From assembly GCA_008086245.1 (NCBI GenBank), contig VSIX01000065.1:31295-95294 (forward strand): a stretch of 64,000 nt of DNA, in the 5' to 3' direction. Every line of letters starts with the position of its first letter. Position 1 is the stretch's first letter. The position numbers were made by a program, and so were the translations under genes. This document shows positions 25,492 to 34,748 of this stretch, piece by piece. Source of the stretch: Candidatus Mcinerneyibacterium aminivorans. GTDB lineage: Bacteria; Macinerneyibacteriota; Macinerneyibacteria; Macinerneyibacteriales; Macinerneyibacteriaceae. Below the pieces are notes generated by a model. That model had not been told where the DNA came from and ran no database searches. It saw nothing but the letters and a program-made list of their open reading frames with translations.

Positions 25492-26658
25492 TTATCCTTC
25501 TGGGTTTTCTCTATATGTTATTTTCAGTTCGGGGGCGGACAAAAACTCAACAGCTCTTAGCATAGTTTTAGGATAGGTTGGAAATAAAAGAATACTGATA
25601 GGATTCTCATGATTTATTCTCTGATTTAAAATATCTGTAACATTTACAGAAAAATTACCCCCATAATTTTCCATAGGGCTTTTTATGCTGCTTGAAAAAG
25701 AGAAATTTTCAGCATCTGAATTTTTAACAATAGCAGAAAATAAATAATCCTGATTTTTGTCGATATCATTAAGAGAAATATCAAGGGTTGTTTCTAAAAT
25801 TTCTGTATCATAGTTGGAAAATACAAGATGAGCATCTAATATCTCCCATTTTGGATCTATGTTGTTCTCATCAAAATCAATAGTAAACACAGGATTATAT
25901 CCGTCTCCGATAATAGTTGTTGAAGATAGATTGGTAGTAGTAAAACTTTCGGCTATATGAATATCTGCATAAGCATTAATTTCTTCATCAACAGTTTCAT
26001 TTTGTTCATTTGTATATTCATAGGTTATAACCGGTTTGTTATCCTTGTTACTATTGGTTGAGTGAAATGATATGATGTTGTAATCCTGCTGCTGGCTTTC
26101 AGAATAAATCACCAATCCATAATTTTCTGATTGATTATTTTTCCAGTATTCAACATAACTGGAAATATCTATTTCAGCATAATTTAGTTCTTGGTTTTCA
26201 TCGTATTTAATGTTCTCTTCAGTTACAGTGATGGGATTTGTAATATCCTCAGTCCAGTTCCAGCTGGTTCCATCAATTCGTTCTTCCCAGGTTGCTTCTG
26301 AATTTTTCCATTCCGCTGTGCATCTTGCAATCTTGAAGGATGTATTATCAAGCATGTTTTTCGCTATATATAATTTCAAATAGAAGGGGCCATTATCAAG
26401 ATTGATGTTTTCGGAAATATTATAATCAATTAAACTACGAACTTCTCTATTTTTGGAAAACCCTACCCAAAGTTCAAGGTGGCTGTTTAAATCGTAATCT
26501 GTTCGATTTGTATAGTAATTTTTAAGACTGATTGTGGTTTCTTCGCTTGGACCATTAATATTTGAATCGGAATAATCTGTCGATAGATCTATCGGTCCTT
26601 TTTTCCCGCAGGAAAATATAAAAAAAACCAGAATAATAAATATTAAATTTTTTTTCAT
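25492..26658 (-). CDS. exported DNRLRE-domain lipoprotein
   Basis: A 388-residue lipoprotein. The lipobox is in IFSCGKKG, with the lipidated Cys at about residue 17. The mature part is built of beta-sandwich DNRLRE-type segments, with typical phrases such as ARCTAEWKNSEATWEERIDG, TEDITNPITVTEENIKY and EYWKNNQSENYGLVIYSES. DNRLRE domains are surface or cell-wall adhesion-like beta-sandwich modules. No enzymatic motif is seen. The start has a TAAGGAGG ribosome site. It shares an operon with the barrel protein, suggesting an envelope complex of a surface lipoprotein and its barrel partner. A divergent promoter region separates it from the response regulator. Confidence 0.75.
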   Translation of the reverse strand: MKKNLIFIILVFFIFSCGKKGPIDLSTDYSDSNINGPSEETTISLKNYYTNRTDYDLNSHLELWVGFSKNREVRSLIDYNISENINLDNGPFYLKLYIAKNMLDNTSFKIARCTAEWKNSEATWEERIDGTSWNWTEDITNPITVTEENIKYDENQELNYAEIDISSYVEYWKNNQSENYGLVIYSESQQQDYNIISFHSTNSNKDNKPVITYEYTNEQNETVDEEINAYADIHIAESFTTTNLSSTTIIGDGYNPVFTIDFDENNIDPKWEILDAHLVFSNYDTEILETTLDISLNDIDKNQDYLFSAIVKNSDAENFSFSSSIKSPMENYGGNFSVNVTDILNQRINHENPISILLFPTYPKTMLRAVEFLSAPELKITYRENPEG

Positions 26659-26771
26659 TAAAATACCTCCTTAATAAAAAATTAAATCATTGTACTGTAA
26701 AAGTCAAGCTTCAAATACTCATATCGGTTTTAAATAGAAATATTTTACAGGTTTCCACTTTTTTTATATTA

Positions 26772-26799
26772 TTGTGATTTATTAAAATAATGATATAAT
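26772..26799 (+). promoter_or_regulatory. extended -10 promoter of the response-regulator/kinase operon
   Basis: TATAAT at 26794-26799, preceded by TGA (extended -10), with a -35-like TTGTGA at 26772-26777 and a 16-base spacer. On the opposite strand, a TTGACT with a TAATTT 17 bases further on (around 26707-26680) is a candidate promoter for the lipoprotein operon. Confidence 0.55.
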
Positions 26800-26823
26800 T
26801 AATAGATTTATGGGGGTGAGAAA

Positions 26824-27213
26824 ATGAAAAGAATAAAGATTCTTCTTGTTGATGACAATAAGTCTTTAAGTTTTGGTTTAAAAGAGTATCTTCAGGATTA
26901 TAACATGAATGTTAGTATCGTAAATTCAGCCGAAAAAGCATTCGAAAAATATAAAATTGATGAATTTGATGTAATTATAGTTGATCTTAGATTGCCCGGA
27001 ATGAACGGGGAGGATTTTATTTTAAGTTGTGAAAGAAAATATAATAATTTAAAATATATAATTTATACCGGATCTTCTGATTATACATTAAAAAAAGAAT
27101 TAAAAAATAGTGCCAATTTAAGTAAGAATATCATAAAAAAACCTTTGAATGGTTTCAAAAAAATTAAAAAAGAAATTGATAGTTTAATTGGAGATAGCGA
27201 TAATTGTGATTAA
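26824..27213 (+). CDS. single-domain response regulator
   Basis: A 129-residue CheY-like receiver domain with no output domain. The acidic pocket is VDDN (Asp10, Asp11), the phospho-acceptor is Asp54 in IVDLRLPGMNG, the switch Thr is Thr82 in YTGSS, and the conserved Lys is Lys106 in KKPLN. GGGGGTGAG precedes the ATG. It overlaps the following kinase gene, so the pair is a two-component module. Output must occur through protein-protein contact, for example a phosphorelay or feedback on the kinase. Confidence 0.9.
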   Translation: MKRIKILLVDDNKSLSFGLKEYLQDYNMNVSIVNSAEKAFEKYKIDEFDVIIVDLRLPGMNGEDFILSCERKYNNLKYIIYTGSSDYTLKKELKNSANLSKNIIKKPLNGFKKIKKEIDSLIGDSDNCD

Positions 27214-29941
27214 GAAAAAGATTGGTTTTATTATTATCCTTGTAGTAGTTATCACTTTTAAAATCTATTCAGAAAAGGAAGTTAATTTAGGGTTCATTCA
27301 AAAGAAGCCTTATATATATATCAATGAAAAAAACAGCACAGAAGGGTCTGTATTTAATTTATTTAAAAAAATTTCAAAAAAAGAAAAACTAGAATTAAAC
27401 TATGTCTTGCTGGAGAAAAAAGTAGATAAAAATAGTTTTTTAAATTCAAACTTAGATATTATCTGTGTTTATAGTGATAAATTCATTTCTTCGAACTATA
27501 AAAATTTAAATGTTCTTAATTATTTTACTGACTGGACTAAAATTTGCAGTAATCAGCTGGAATATAATCTTTATAGAGAAAAACCAGTGAAGATATACAC
27601 CTATCATAAAGAAATTAATAAAATTAAAACTGTTTTAAACAATCGATATTCGATTCCATGTGATATTAGATACGTAAAAAGAAGGGAAGATATAATTAAT
27701 AATCTACAAACTAAAAAAATTAATTTTTCAGTATTAAATAGAATAGATATTTTAAAAGGTATTGATAATTTACATAGAACTAATATGATAATATCTTATA
27801 ACCCTTATCTCTTAATTATAAAGAAAAATAGAAAAGAATTATATAATATTATTAAAGACTATCTGTATGAAATTGATTTAAAGGAAAACAAAATTAATAA
27901 ATTACTTTTACATACCCATCAAAAAAAGCTAAATAATGAAATTTATTATGCAATTTTTGGATTGATTGTTCTTTCCTTATTTTTTTATATGGGATATCTA
28001 GTTTTAGCCAGACAAATACAAAAGAAAAATGAACTTCTCGAGGAAAGTGAAAAGAAATTTGCGAGATTAGCAAATGTTTCCCCTGTTGCTATAATGATCT
28101 ATCAAAAAAACAAATGGGTTTTTGCGAATAAAGTTGCCGTGGAAATAACGGGATATTCTGAAAAAGAACTCAAAAATATGTATTTTTGGGAATTTGTACA
28201 TCCGAATTATAAAGAGATTGTCAAAAAAAGAGGGCAAAAAAGACAGAAAGGATGGGATGTTAAAAAAAGATATGAATTTAAAATATTAACAAAAAAAGGG
28301 GAGGAGAAGTGGGTATATTTATCAGGAACCCATGTTCAATATGACGGAAACCCTGCAGGGATAATATCTGTTATAGATATTACAAAAAGGAAGGAATATG
28401 AAAAAAAACTTGTTGAGAAAGAAAAAAGATTGGAACTAGCCCTGGAGGGGGGAGAACTTGGCATGTGGGACTGGAATGTTAAAACCAATGAGCTTATATA
28501 TAATGCTCAATGGGCCGAGATGCTTGGATATTCACTCTCTGAAATTGATGATAATTTTTTGGAATGGGAAGAGAGGATTCATCCTGCCGACAGAGCCTGG
28601 GTAAAAAATGAATTAAAAAAACATTTAAATGGCGAAACAGGTATTTATAAAACTGAATATAGAGTTTGTACCAAACATAATAATTACATATGGATTCTTG
28701 ATAAAGGAAAAATATTTGAGTGGGATGAGAAAAATAATCCTGTTAGAATGATTGGAACCCATCTGGATATTACGGAGCAGAAAAAGATAGAAAGTGAATT
28801 AGGCAGCATTAAAATATTTCTTGAAAATATTACAAATTCAATGCCCTCTATCCTAATTACGGTAAATAAGAAAGGTAAAATTACTTACTGGAATAATAAA
28901 GCTGAAAAAAGTCTTGGAATATCTCATAATTACATTGGGAAAGATATTATGAATGCCCTGGATTATTATGATAGTATAATGTATGATATTAACACTGCTA
29001 TTGGTGAAAATCGAATAGTAGAAAAAACAAATATTTTAATAAAACAGGAAGATTATGAACGGTATAAGGATATTACGATTTATCCTTTAAATAAAAATGG
29101 TGTGGATGGAGCTGTAATCCGGATTGATGATGTTACAAAAAGAAGAAAATTACAGGAAATTGTTGCCCATTCCGAAAAAATGATGGCTGTAGGAGGACTT
29201 GCCTCCGGGCTGGCCCATGAGATAAATAATCCACTGGCTGCAATACTTGGCAACACAGAAGTTTTGATAAATAGATTAAAAAAAGATAATAAAAAAGGGC
29301 GAGAAATAGCTGAAGAATTAGAAATATCATATGAAAAAATAGTCGCTTTTTTAGAAAAGCAAAAAGCTTATAAATTACTTGAAAATGCCAAACAGGCTTC
29401 TAAAAGGGCAGCGAATATTGTAAAAGATATTCTCGAGTTCGGGCAGGATAATAAAACGGGAAAAAAATATTATAATATACAAAAGATCCTGGATAGAACA
29501 GTAGAAGTTGCTAAAAATGATTTTGATTTTAAAAAAAAGTATGACATCAAAAATATAAAATTTATAAAAGAATATGAAAATATTCCAAAAATAAAATGTG
29601 ATAAAGGCAAGATTCAGCAGGTTATTTTAAATATGATAAAGAATAGTGCTCAGGCAATGGCCCAAAAAAATCATAATCGAAATAAAATAATATTAAGGAT
29701 CTCCTCTGAGGATAACTTTGCTAAAATTGAAATAGAAGATAATGGTATTGGTATAGATGAGAAGATTGAAAATAGAATATTTGAGCCTTTTTTCTCTACT
29801 AAGACGGTTGGTGAAGGGACAGGTCTTGGACTCTCCATATCATATTTCATTATTACAGAAATTCATAATGGAAAGCTTAATGTTGAATCAGAAAAAAATA
29901 AGGGAACAAAATTCATTATAATGCTTCCCGTAAACGGTTAA
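27206..29941 (+). CDS. hybrid-sensor-type histidine kinase with periplasmic solute-binding domain and PAS domains
   Basis: A kinase of about 911 residues. An N-terminal signal/membrane helix (about residues 5-20) leads to a periplasmic domain (about 25-235) resembling SBP_bac_3/transporter-binding proteins. A membrane helix (about 245-265) and three PAS domains follow (about 280-395 with ITGYSEKELKNM; about 425-530 with GMWDWNVKTNELIYN; about 535-640). The HisKA domain has the phospho-His in GLAHEINNPLAAILGN (His671). HATPase_c has NMIKNSAQAM, DNGIGID and STKTVGEGTGLGLSI. It has no receiver domain; the partner is the single-domain regulator just upstream. I chose GTG 27206 with GGAGA upstream, overlapping the regulator stop by 8 bases. 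The ligand is unknown. Confidence 0.88.
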   Translation: MIKKKIGFIIILVVVITFKIYSEKEVNLGFIQKKPYIYINEKNSTEGSVFNLFKKISKKEKLELNYVLLEKKVDKNSFLNSNLDIICVYSDKFISSNYKNLNVLNYFTDWTKICSNQLEYNLYREKPVKIYTYHKEINKIKTVLNNRYSIPCDIRYVKRREDIINNLQTKKINFSVLNRIDILKGIDNLHRTNMIISYNPYLLIIKKNRKELYNIIKDYLYEIDLKENKINKLLLHTHQKKLNNEIYYAIFGLIVLSLFFYMGYLVLARQIQKKNELLEESEKKFARLANVSPVAIMIYQKNKWVFANKVAVEITGYSEKELKNMYFWEFVHPNYKEIVKKRGQKRQKGWDVKKRYEFKILTKKGEEKWVYLSGTHVQYDGNPAGIISVIDITKRKEYEKKLVEKEKRLELALEGGELGMWDWNVKTNELIYNAQWAEMLGYSLSEIDDNFLEWEERIHPADRAWVKNELKKHLNGETGIYKTEYRVCTKHNNYIWILDKGKIFEWDEKNNPVRMIGTHLDITEQKKIESELGSIKIFLENITNSMPSILITVNKKGKITYWNNKAEKSLGISHNYIGKDIMNALDYYDSIMYDINTAIGENRIVEKTNILIKQEDYERYKDITIYPLNKNGVDGAVIRIDDVTKRRKLQEIVAHSEKMMAVGGLASGLAHEINNPLAAILGNTEVLINRLKKDNKKGREIAEELEISYEKIVAFLEKQKAYKLLENAKQASKRAANIVKDILEFGQDNKTGKKYYNIQKILDRTVEVAKNDFDFKKKYDIKNIKFIKEYENIPKIKCDKGKIQQVILNMIKNSAQAMAQKNHNRNKIILRISSEDNFAKIEIEDNGIGIDEKIENRIFEPFFSTKTVGEGTGLGLSISYFIITEIHNGKLNVESEKNKGTKFIIMLPVNG

Positions 29942-30116
29942 ATATTTATCCTATTCGAGCAAATATCAACAAACTTGTTTTTAAATAGTATTATAGAATA
30001 TAAACTTATTTTCTTTCTTATTAATTATTGACATTATTTATTCTTGAATTATTATTCAATTAACGAAATAAATTGTTGAGTTTAGGTTAATAATAAATTT
30101 AGAAAGGAGTGGTTTG

Positions 30117-31376
30117 ATGGCTGAATTAAAACCATTTAAAGGACTTAGACCAAAGGAAAATTTGGTAGATGAAATTGCTTCTCCTCCATATGATGTACTG
30201 GATTCTGAAGAAGCAAGAGAAAAGGTTAAGGACAATCCTTACTCATTTTTGCATGTAGTTAAACCAGAGGTTGATTTGCCAAGAGATATTGATTTATACG
30301 ATGATAAGGTTTATCAAAAAGCTAAAGAAAATCTTGATAGGCTTATTAACAAAAACTGGATGATTCAGGATGAGAAAGAATGTTTTTATATTTATCGGCA
30401 AAAGATGAACGACCACGTTCAAACAGGTCTGATGGCTGCTGCATCTGTGGACGATTATGAACAAAGCGTGATAAAAAAACACGAACATACTAGAAAGAAA
30501 AAAGAAGAGGATAGAACAAAACATGTAGATACTTTAGATGCTAATACTGGTCCGGTATTTTTAACCTATAAAGCAAAAAAAGAAATTGATAATATTGTTC
30601 AAAACTATATCGAAAATAATAAACCTGTTTATAATTTCAAAAGTGATGATGGAATAGAAGTTGAGCACACCTTTTGGGTCGTTGATGATAGCGATGCAAT
30701 AAATAAAATCAAAAATGAATTTGATAAAATTGATACTCTTTATATTGCCGATGGGCATCATCGTTCTAAAGCAGCTCAAAGGGCAAGAGACCTTAAGAAG
30801 AAAAGAAATGATAATCACACAGGTAATGAAGAGTATAATTATTTTTTATCAGTAATATTCCCACATAATCAGATGTATATAATGGATTATAATAGGGTTG
30901 TTAAAGATTTAAACGGCATGTCAAAAGATGAATTTATAGATGCAATCAAGCAAAATTTCAAAGTGGAAGAATTTGGCTCAAAAGAAAAATTTTATAAACC
31001 GTCCGAAAAACACTTTTTTGGGATGTATCTTGATGGCAAATGGTATAAACTGAAAGCAAAAGAGGAAAGCTTTGATCAAAACGATCCTATTGAGTCACTT
31101 GATGTAGCTATTTTACAAAAGAATTTACTTTCTCCTATATTAAATATTGGAAATCCAAGAACCGATGAAAGAATAAAATTTGTGGGCGGAATAAGAGGGA
31201 TGAAAGAGCTTGTTAAACTTGTGGAAAATGATGGATATAAGGTCGCTTTTTCAATGTATCCCACCTCTATTGAACAGCTAATGGATGTTGCAGATGCTAA
31301 TAAAGTTATGCCCCCCAAATCAACATGGTTCGAACCGAAACTAAGAAGCGGTTTATGCGTACATCTTCTAAAATAG
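30117..31376 (+). CDS. DUF1015 family protein
   Basis: A 419-residue protein of the DUF1015 family. The N-terminus has LKPFKGLRPKENLVDEIASPPYDVLDSEEARE and NPYSFLHVVKPE. The centre has HEHTRKKKEEDR and LYIADGHHRSKAAQRAR. The C-terminus has ILNIGNPRTDERIKFVGGIRG and VMPPKSTWFEPKLRSGL. The His/Asp/Arg-rich conserved motifs suggest an enzyme, perhaps nucleotide-binding, but no function can be stated from sequence. ATG 30117 follows an AGAAAGGAG site; the TTG at 30114 is less likely. It is the first gene of a run with pta, an aminotransferase and an M20 peptidase (gaps of 16, 8 and -1 bases), so the context is central carbon/amino-acid metabolism. Confidence 0.85.
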   Translation: MAELKPFKGLRPKENLVDEIASPPYDVLDSEEAREKVKDNPYSFLHVVKPEVDLPRDIDLYDDKVYQKAKENLDRLINKNWMIQDEKECFYIYRQKMNDHVQTGLMAAASVDDYEQSVIKKHEHTRKKKEEDRTKHVDTLDANTGPVFLTYKAKKEIDNIVQNYIENNKPVYNFKSDDGIEVEHTFWVVDDSDAINKIKNEFDKIDTLYIADGHHRSKAAQRARDLKKKRNDNHTGNEEYNYFLSVIFPHNQMYIMDYNRVVKDLNGMSKDEFIDAIKQNFKVEEFGSKEKFYKPSEKHFFGMYLDGKWYKLKAKEESFDQNDPIESLDVAILQKNLLSPILNIGNPRTDERIKFVGGIRGMKELVKLVENDGYKVAFSMYPTSIEQLMDVADANKVMPPKSTWFEPKLRSGLCVHLLK

Positions 31377-31392
31377 TAATAAAGGGGAATAG

Positions 31393-32364
31393 ATGAATTT
31401 TATAAAAAAAATAAGAGAAAAAAGTAGAGGAGAAAAGAAGATTCTATGTTTACCTGAAACCGAAGATAACCGCGTTATAGAAGCTGCTCAGATACTTGTG
31501 GATGAGCAGCTTGTCAAAAAGGTTGTTTTAATTGGAGAATCCGACAAAATTGATATAGCTGAAGAAAATATAGAAATTATAAATTTTCAAAACGGTCCTG
31601 ATTTTGATAAGATGGTTCAAAAGTATTATGAAAAAAGAAAACATAAAGGTATAACGAAGGCAGATGCCAGAGAACAGCTTAAAGATAATCTTTATTATAG
31701 TGCTATGCTTTTGGATATGAACTATGTAGATGCTGTAGTAGCTGGGGCATCACATCCAACAGGTGATGTTTTGAGAGCAGCTATTAAAGGTGTAGGACTC
31801 AAAAAAAATATCGAAACTATTTCTTCAGTGTTTATTATGATTACCGACAAAAAGGAATTTGGATATAAGGGGATTTTGGGTTTTGCTGATTGCGCAGTAG
31901 TTCCTGATCCGGATTCTCAGCAGCTTGCAACTATTGCCGAGAGTTCAGCTGAGACTTTTAAGAATCTTTTAGGAGTTAATCCGAAAGTTGCGTTTTTAAG
32001 TTTTTCTACTAAAGGGAGTGCCAAACATGAGAAAGTTGATAATATATTGAAGGCAATTAAACTGCTGGATGAGAAAAAAGTAAATTTTGATTACGATGGA
32101 GAGCTTCAGGCGGATGCAGCACTTTTAAATGCAGTTGCAAAAAAGAAAGCACCTGAATCCACAATAGCTGGAAATGCTAATTGTTTAATATTCCCATCCC
32201 TTGAAGCAGGTAATATTGGTTATAAATTGGTTCAAAGATTCGCAGATGCAGAAGCGGTTGGTCCAATTATTCAGGGTTTAGCTAAGCCCTATAATGACCT
32301 TTCCAGAGGCTGCAGTGTAGATGATATTGTAAATACTGCTTGCCTTGCATTATTAAATAGTTAG
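31393..32364 (+). CDS. pta: phosphate acetyltransferase
   Basis: A 323-residue PTA_PTB family enzyme. It has ILCLPETEDNRVIEAAQIL, DAVVAGASHPTGDVLRAAIKGVG, FADCAVVPDPDSQQLATIA, and the C-terminal motif LIFPSLEAGNIGYKLVQR with GPIIQGLAKPYNDLSRGC. It interconverts acetyl-CoA plus phosphate with acetyl phosphate, feeding ATP synthesis through acetate kinase in fermentation. Length is that of the short, catalytic-domain-only form. Acetate kinase is not in this window. AAAGGGG precedes the ATG. It fits the hydrogen-producing fermentative lifestyle suggested by the hydrogenase operon. Confidence 0.93.
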   Translation: MNFIKKIREKSRGEKKILCLPETEDNRVIEAAQILVDEQLVKKVVLIGESDKIDIAEENIEIINFQNGPDFDKMVQKYYEKRKHKGITKADAREQLKDNLYYSAMLLDMNYVDAVVAGASHPTGDVLRAAIKGVGLKKNIETISSVFIMITDKKEFGYKGILGFADCAVVPDPDSQQLATIAESSAETFKNLLGVNPKVAFLSFSTKGSAKHEKVDNILKAIKLLDEKKVNFDYDGELQADAALLNAVAKKKAPESTIAGNANCLIFPSLEAGNIGYKLVQRFADAEAVGPIIQGLAKPYNDLSRGCSVDDIVNTACLALLNS

Positions 32365-32372
32365 GAGATATT

Positions 32373-33533
32373 ATGAATATATCAGATAGAGTAAGTTCAT
32401 TGTCAGATTCTCCAACCCTGGCGATGAACCAGAAGGTTTCGGAATTAAAAGAAGAAGGGAAAGATATAATATCACTGGGAGTAGGTGAACCTGATTTTCC
32501 AACTCCACAGTATATAAAAAATGCTGCCATAAAAGCATTAGAAAAAGATATGACCAAGTATACTACTTCTTCGGGAACTTCAGATTTAAAGAAAGTAATC
32601 AAACAAAAATTTAAAGATGAATATGGATTAGATTATAATCTTGAAAACATATTGGTTTCTGCAGGGGCAAAACATGCATTGTGGAATTCGATTTTTACAT
32701 TATTAAATGAAAATGATGAAGCAATAATATTTTCACCTTACTGGGTATCCTATCCTGAACAGGTTAAAACGGCAAAGGCAAATCCTGTTATTATCAAAAC
32801 CGATCCTGATAACGATTTTGAACCGGATATAGAGAAGTTGAAAAAGAAAATAAACAGTAAAACAAAATTGATATTGCTAAATACTCCTAACAATCCTTCG
32901 GGAGCTGTATACAGTGAAGAAACCATTAAAGAGATAACAGATATAGCAAGAAAAAATGATTTATGGATAATTTCAGATGAAATATATGAAAAGATTGTAT
33001 ATAAAGATGTTGAACATCATAATGTTGCAAAATACTATCCCGAAAAAACGATTTTAATTAATGGAGTATCTAAGGCATATTCTATGACTGGATGGCGGAT
33101 CGGGTTTGCACTCGGACCAAAAGAAATTATTTCACAGATGGGTAAACTGCAGGGTCAGGTAACATCATGCCCAAACTCGATAGCACAATATGCTTCTCAA
33201 ATTGCAATTTCCGATGAACAGAATGAAGTAACCGATATGTACATTGAATTTCAAAAAAGAAGAGATTATATTGTTAAAAGATTAAACAAAATGAACGGAA
33301 TTATATGCAAGGTGCCAAAAGGTACATTCTATATATTCTGCGATGTATCACAATTGATTGAAAATAAAGGATTTGATAATTCCGATGATGTAGTACATTT
33401 CTTCTTAGAAGAAGCAAATGTTGCAACTGTTTCCAGTGAAGCCTTTGGGTATGAAAATTTTGTAAGAATGTCTTTTGCTAATTCAATAGAGAATATTGAA
33501 AAAGCAATGGATAGGATTGAGGAAATTATATAA
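32373..33533 (+). CDS. class I aminotransferase, aspartate aminotransferase-like
   Basis: A 386-residue fold-type I PLP enzyme of the AspC/AspB Ib subgroup. It has SLGVGEPDFPTPQYI, YTTSSGTSDLKK, ILLNTPNNPSGAVYS and IISDEIYEKIVY. The PLP-binding Lys is Lys234 in VSKAYSMTGWRIGFALGP, and the C-terminal Arg region is FVRMSFANSIENI. It most likely transfers the amino group between aspartate/glutamate and oxo-acids; broader specificity is possible. A TAGGAGA site precedes the ATG. Its stop overlaps the start of the M20 peptidase gene by one base (TAATG), indicating translational coupling. Confidence 0.88.
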   Translation: MNISDRVSSLSDSPTLAMNQKVSELKEEGKDIISLGVGEPDFPTPQYIKNAAIKALEKDMTKYTTSSGTSDLKKVIKQKFKDEYGLDYNLENILVSAGAKHALWNSIFTLLNENDEAIIFSPYWVSYPEQVKTAKANPVIIKTDPDNDFEPDIEKLKKKINSKTKLILLNTPNNPSGAVYSEETIKEITDIARKNDLWIISDEIYEKIVYKDVEHHNVAKYYPEKTILINGVSKAYSMTGWRIGFALGPKEIISQMGKLQGQVTSCPNSIAQYASQIAISDEQNEVTDMYIEFQKRRDYIVKRLNKMNGIICKVPKGTFYIFCDVSQLIENKGFDNSDDVVHFFLEEANVATVSSEAFGYENFVRMSFANSIENIEKAMDRIEEII

Positions 33534-34666
33534 TGAAAGATGAAAAGATGTTTAATAATTTTATGGAGATGGTAAAAATACCATCTCCTTCAAAAAATGA
33601 AAAGAATATATATGAATATCTTATTAAAAAATTAAAAAATATGGGGCTTAAAGTTGAGACAGATAATACAGGGGACAAGATCGGATCAAATGCAAACAAT
33701 ATATATGCAATTTTAGAAGGAAATTCTAATAAAGAGGGTATAATATTAAGTGCCCATATGGATACGGTTGTGCCTGCTGAAAAACAAAACCCCCATATTG
33801 AAGGAACTATTATTAAAAGTGATGAAAATAGCGTACTTGGTGGAGATGATAAAGCAGGGATAGCAATAATTTTAGAGATTATTAATCAATTGAAAAAGAA
33901 GAAAATTAAGCATGGTGATATTGAAGTGGTAATTACCGTAGCTGAAGAAATTGGTCTGCTTGGAGCTAAAAATTTTGATACAGCTAAATTCAAAAATAAT
34001 AAAGCAATGGTTTTTGATATGAAAGGTATCGATAAAATAGGGTTTGCCTCTATAGGACAGAAAAAGTATTTTTTGGAAATTGAAGGTAGATCTTCTCATG
34101 CAGCTATGGCTCCCGAAAAAGGAATTAACGCTGTTAAGATAGCTGCAGATATAATATCCTCGATTGATACCGGGCAGCTGGATTTTGAAACTACAGCAAA
34201 TGTCGGTACTGTTGAAGGTGGAAGCGAAACCAATATAGTTCCAGATTATGCCAGAATTTCGGGAGAAGTGAGATCACACGATAAAAAGAAAATTAATTAT
34301 TACATTAATAAAATTATAGAAAATTCATGGGAAATTATAAGAAACTATAATAAAACTATTGAAAATGAAGTAATATTTCCCAAATTTAGCTATGAAATAG
34401 AAGATAGCTATAGACCTTTTACTATTAATAAAAATAGTTCTTTTATAAAAAACCTCTTAATAGCAGGGAAAAACCTGAATAGAGAACAGATGCTCATAAA
34501 AAATAACGGTGGAAATGATGGAAATATTTTCAATGAAAAGGGCATAAAAAGTGTAGTTATTGGTATCGGTATGGAGGATGTTCATTCAAAAAAGGAAAAA
34601 ATCGATTATGAAAATATGAAAAAAGTTGTGAAACTTATAATGGAATACTTAAAAGTTATAGAGTAA
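33533..34666 (+). CDS. M20 family metallopeptidase (PepT-like)
   Basis: A 377-residue M20 aminopeptidase resembling peptidase T and its PepT-like group. Metal-binding and catalytic motifs are ILSAHMDTVVPAE (His, Asp), LGGDDKAGIAI (bridging Asp), VAEEIGLLGAKNFD (catalytic Glu and ligand Glu) and MEDVHSKKEKIDYEN near the C-terminus (ligand His). An inserted dimerisation domain (about residues 180-290) includes GRSSHAAMAPEKGINA. It probably removes N-terminal residues from short peptides in the cytosol. It starts in the stop codon of the aminotransferase. Recycling of peptide nitrogen together with the aminotransferase is a plausible shared role. Confidence 0.88.
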   Translation: MKDEKMFNNFMEMVKIPSPSKNEKNIYEYLIKKLKNMGLKVETDNTGDKIGSNANNIYAILEGNSNKEGIILSAHMDTVVPAEKQNPHIEGTIIKSDENSVLGGDDKAGIAIILEIINQLKKKKIKHGDIEVVITVAEEIGLLGAKNFDTAKFKNNKAMVFDMKGIDKIGFASIGQKKYFLEIEGRSSHAAMAPEKGINAVKIAADIISSIDTGQLDFETTANVGTVEGGSETNIVPDYARISGEVRSHDKKKINYYINKIIENSWEIIRNYNKTIENEVIFPKFSYEIEDSYRPFTINKNSSFIKNLLIAGKNLNREQMLIKNNGGNDGNIFNEKGIKSVVIGIGMEDVHSKKEKIDYENMKKVVKLIMEYLKVIE

Positions 34667-34687
34667 AAACGATATAAAAAATGTGGC

Positions 34688-34715
34688 TTGACATAAACTT
34701 AATTTAAATTATTCT
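34688..34715 (+). promoter_or_regulatory. sigma-70-type promoter of the lysine aminotransferase gene
   Basis: Perfect TTGACA at 34688-34693, a 16-base spacer, and TATTCT at 34710-34715, about 33 bases before the ATG and inside the 82-base gap after the M20 peptidase. Confidence 0.65.
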
Positions 34716-34748
34716 TGATTTGGAAAATAAAATAAGGAGGTTTAATAT

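Noticed and set aside
30073..30093. Possible Rex site (TTGTTGAGTTTAGGTTAATAA) before DUF1015/pta
   Set aside because: The half-sites are separated by eight rather than six bases and the second lacks ACAA.
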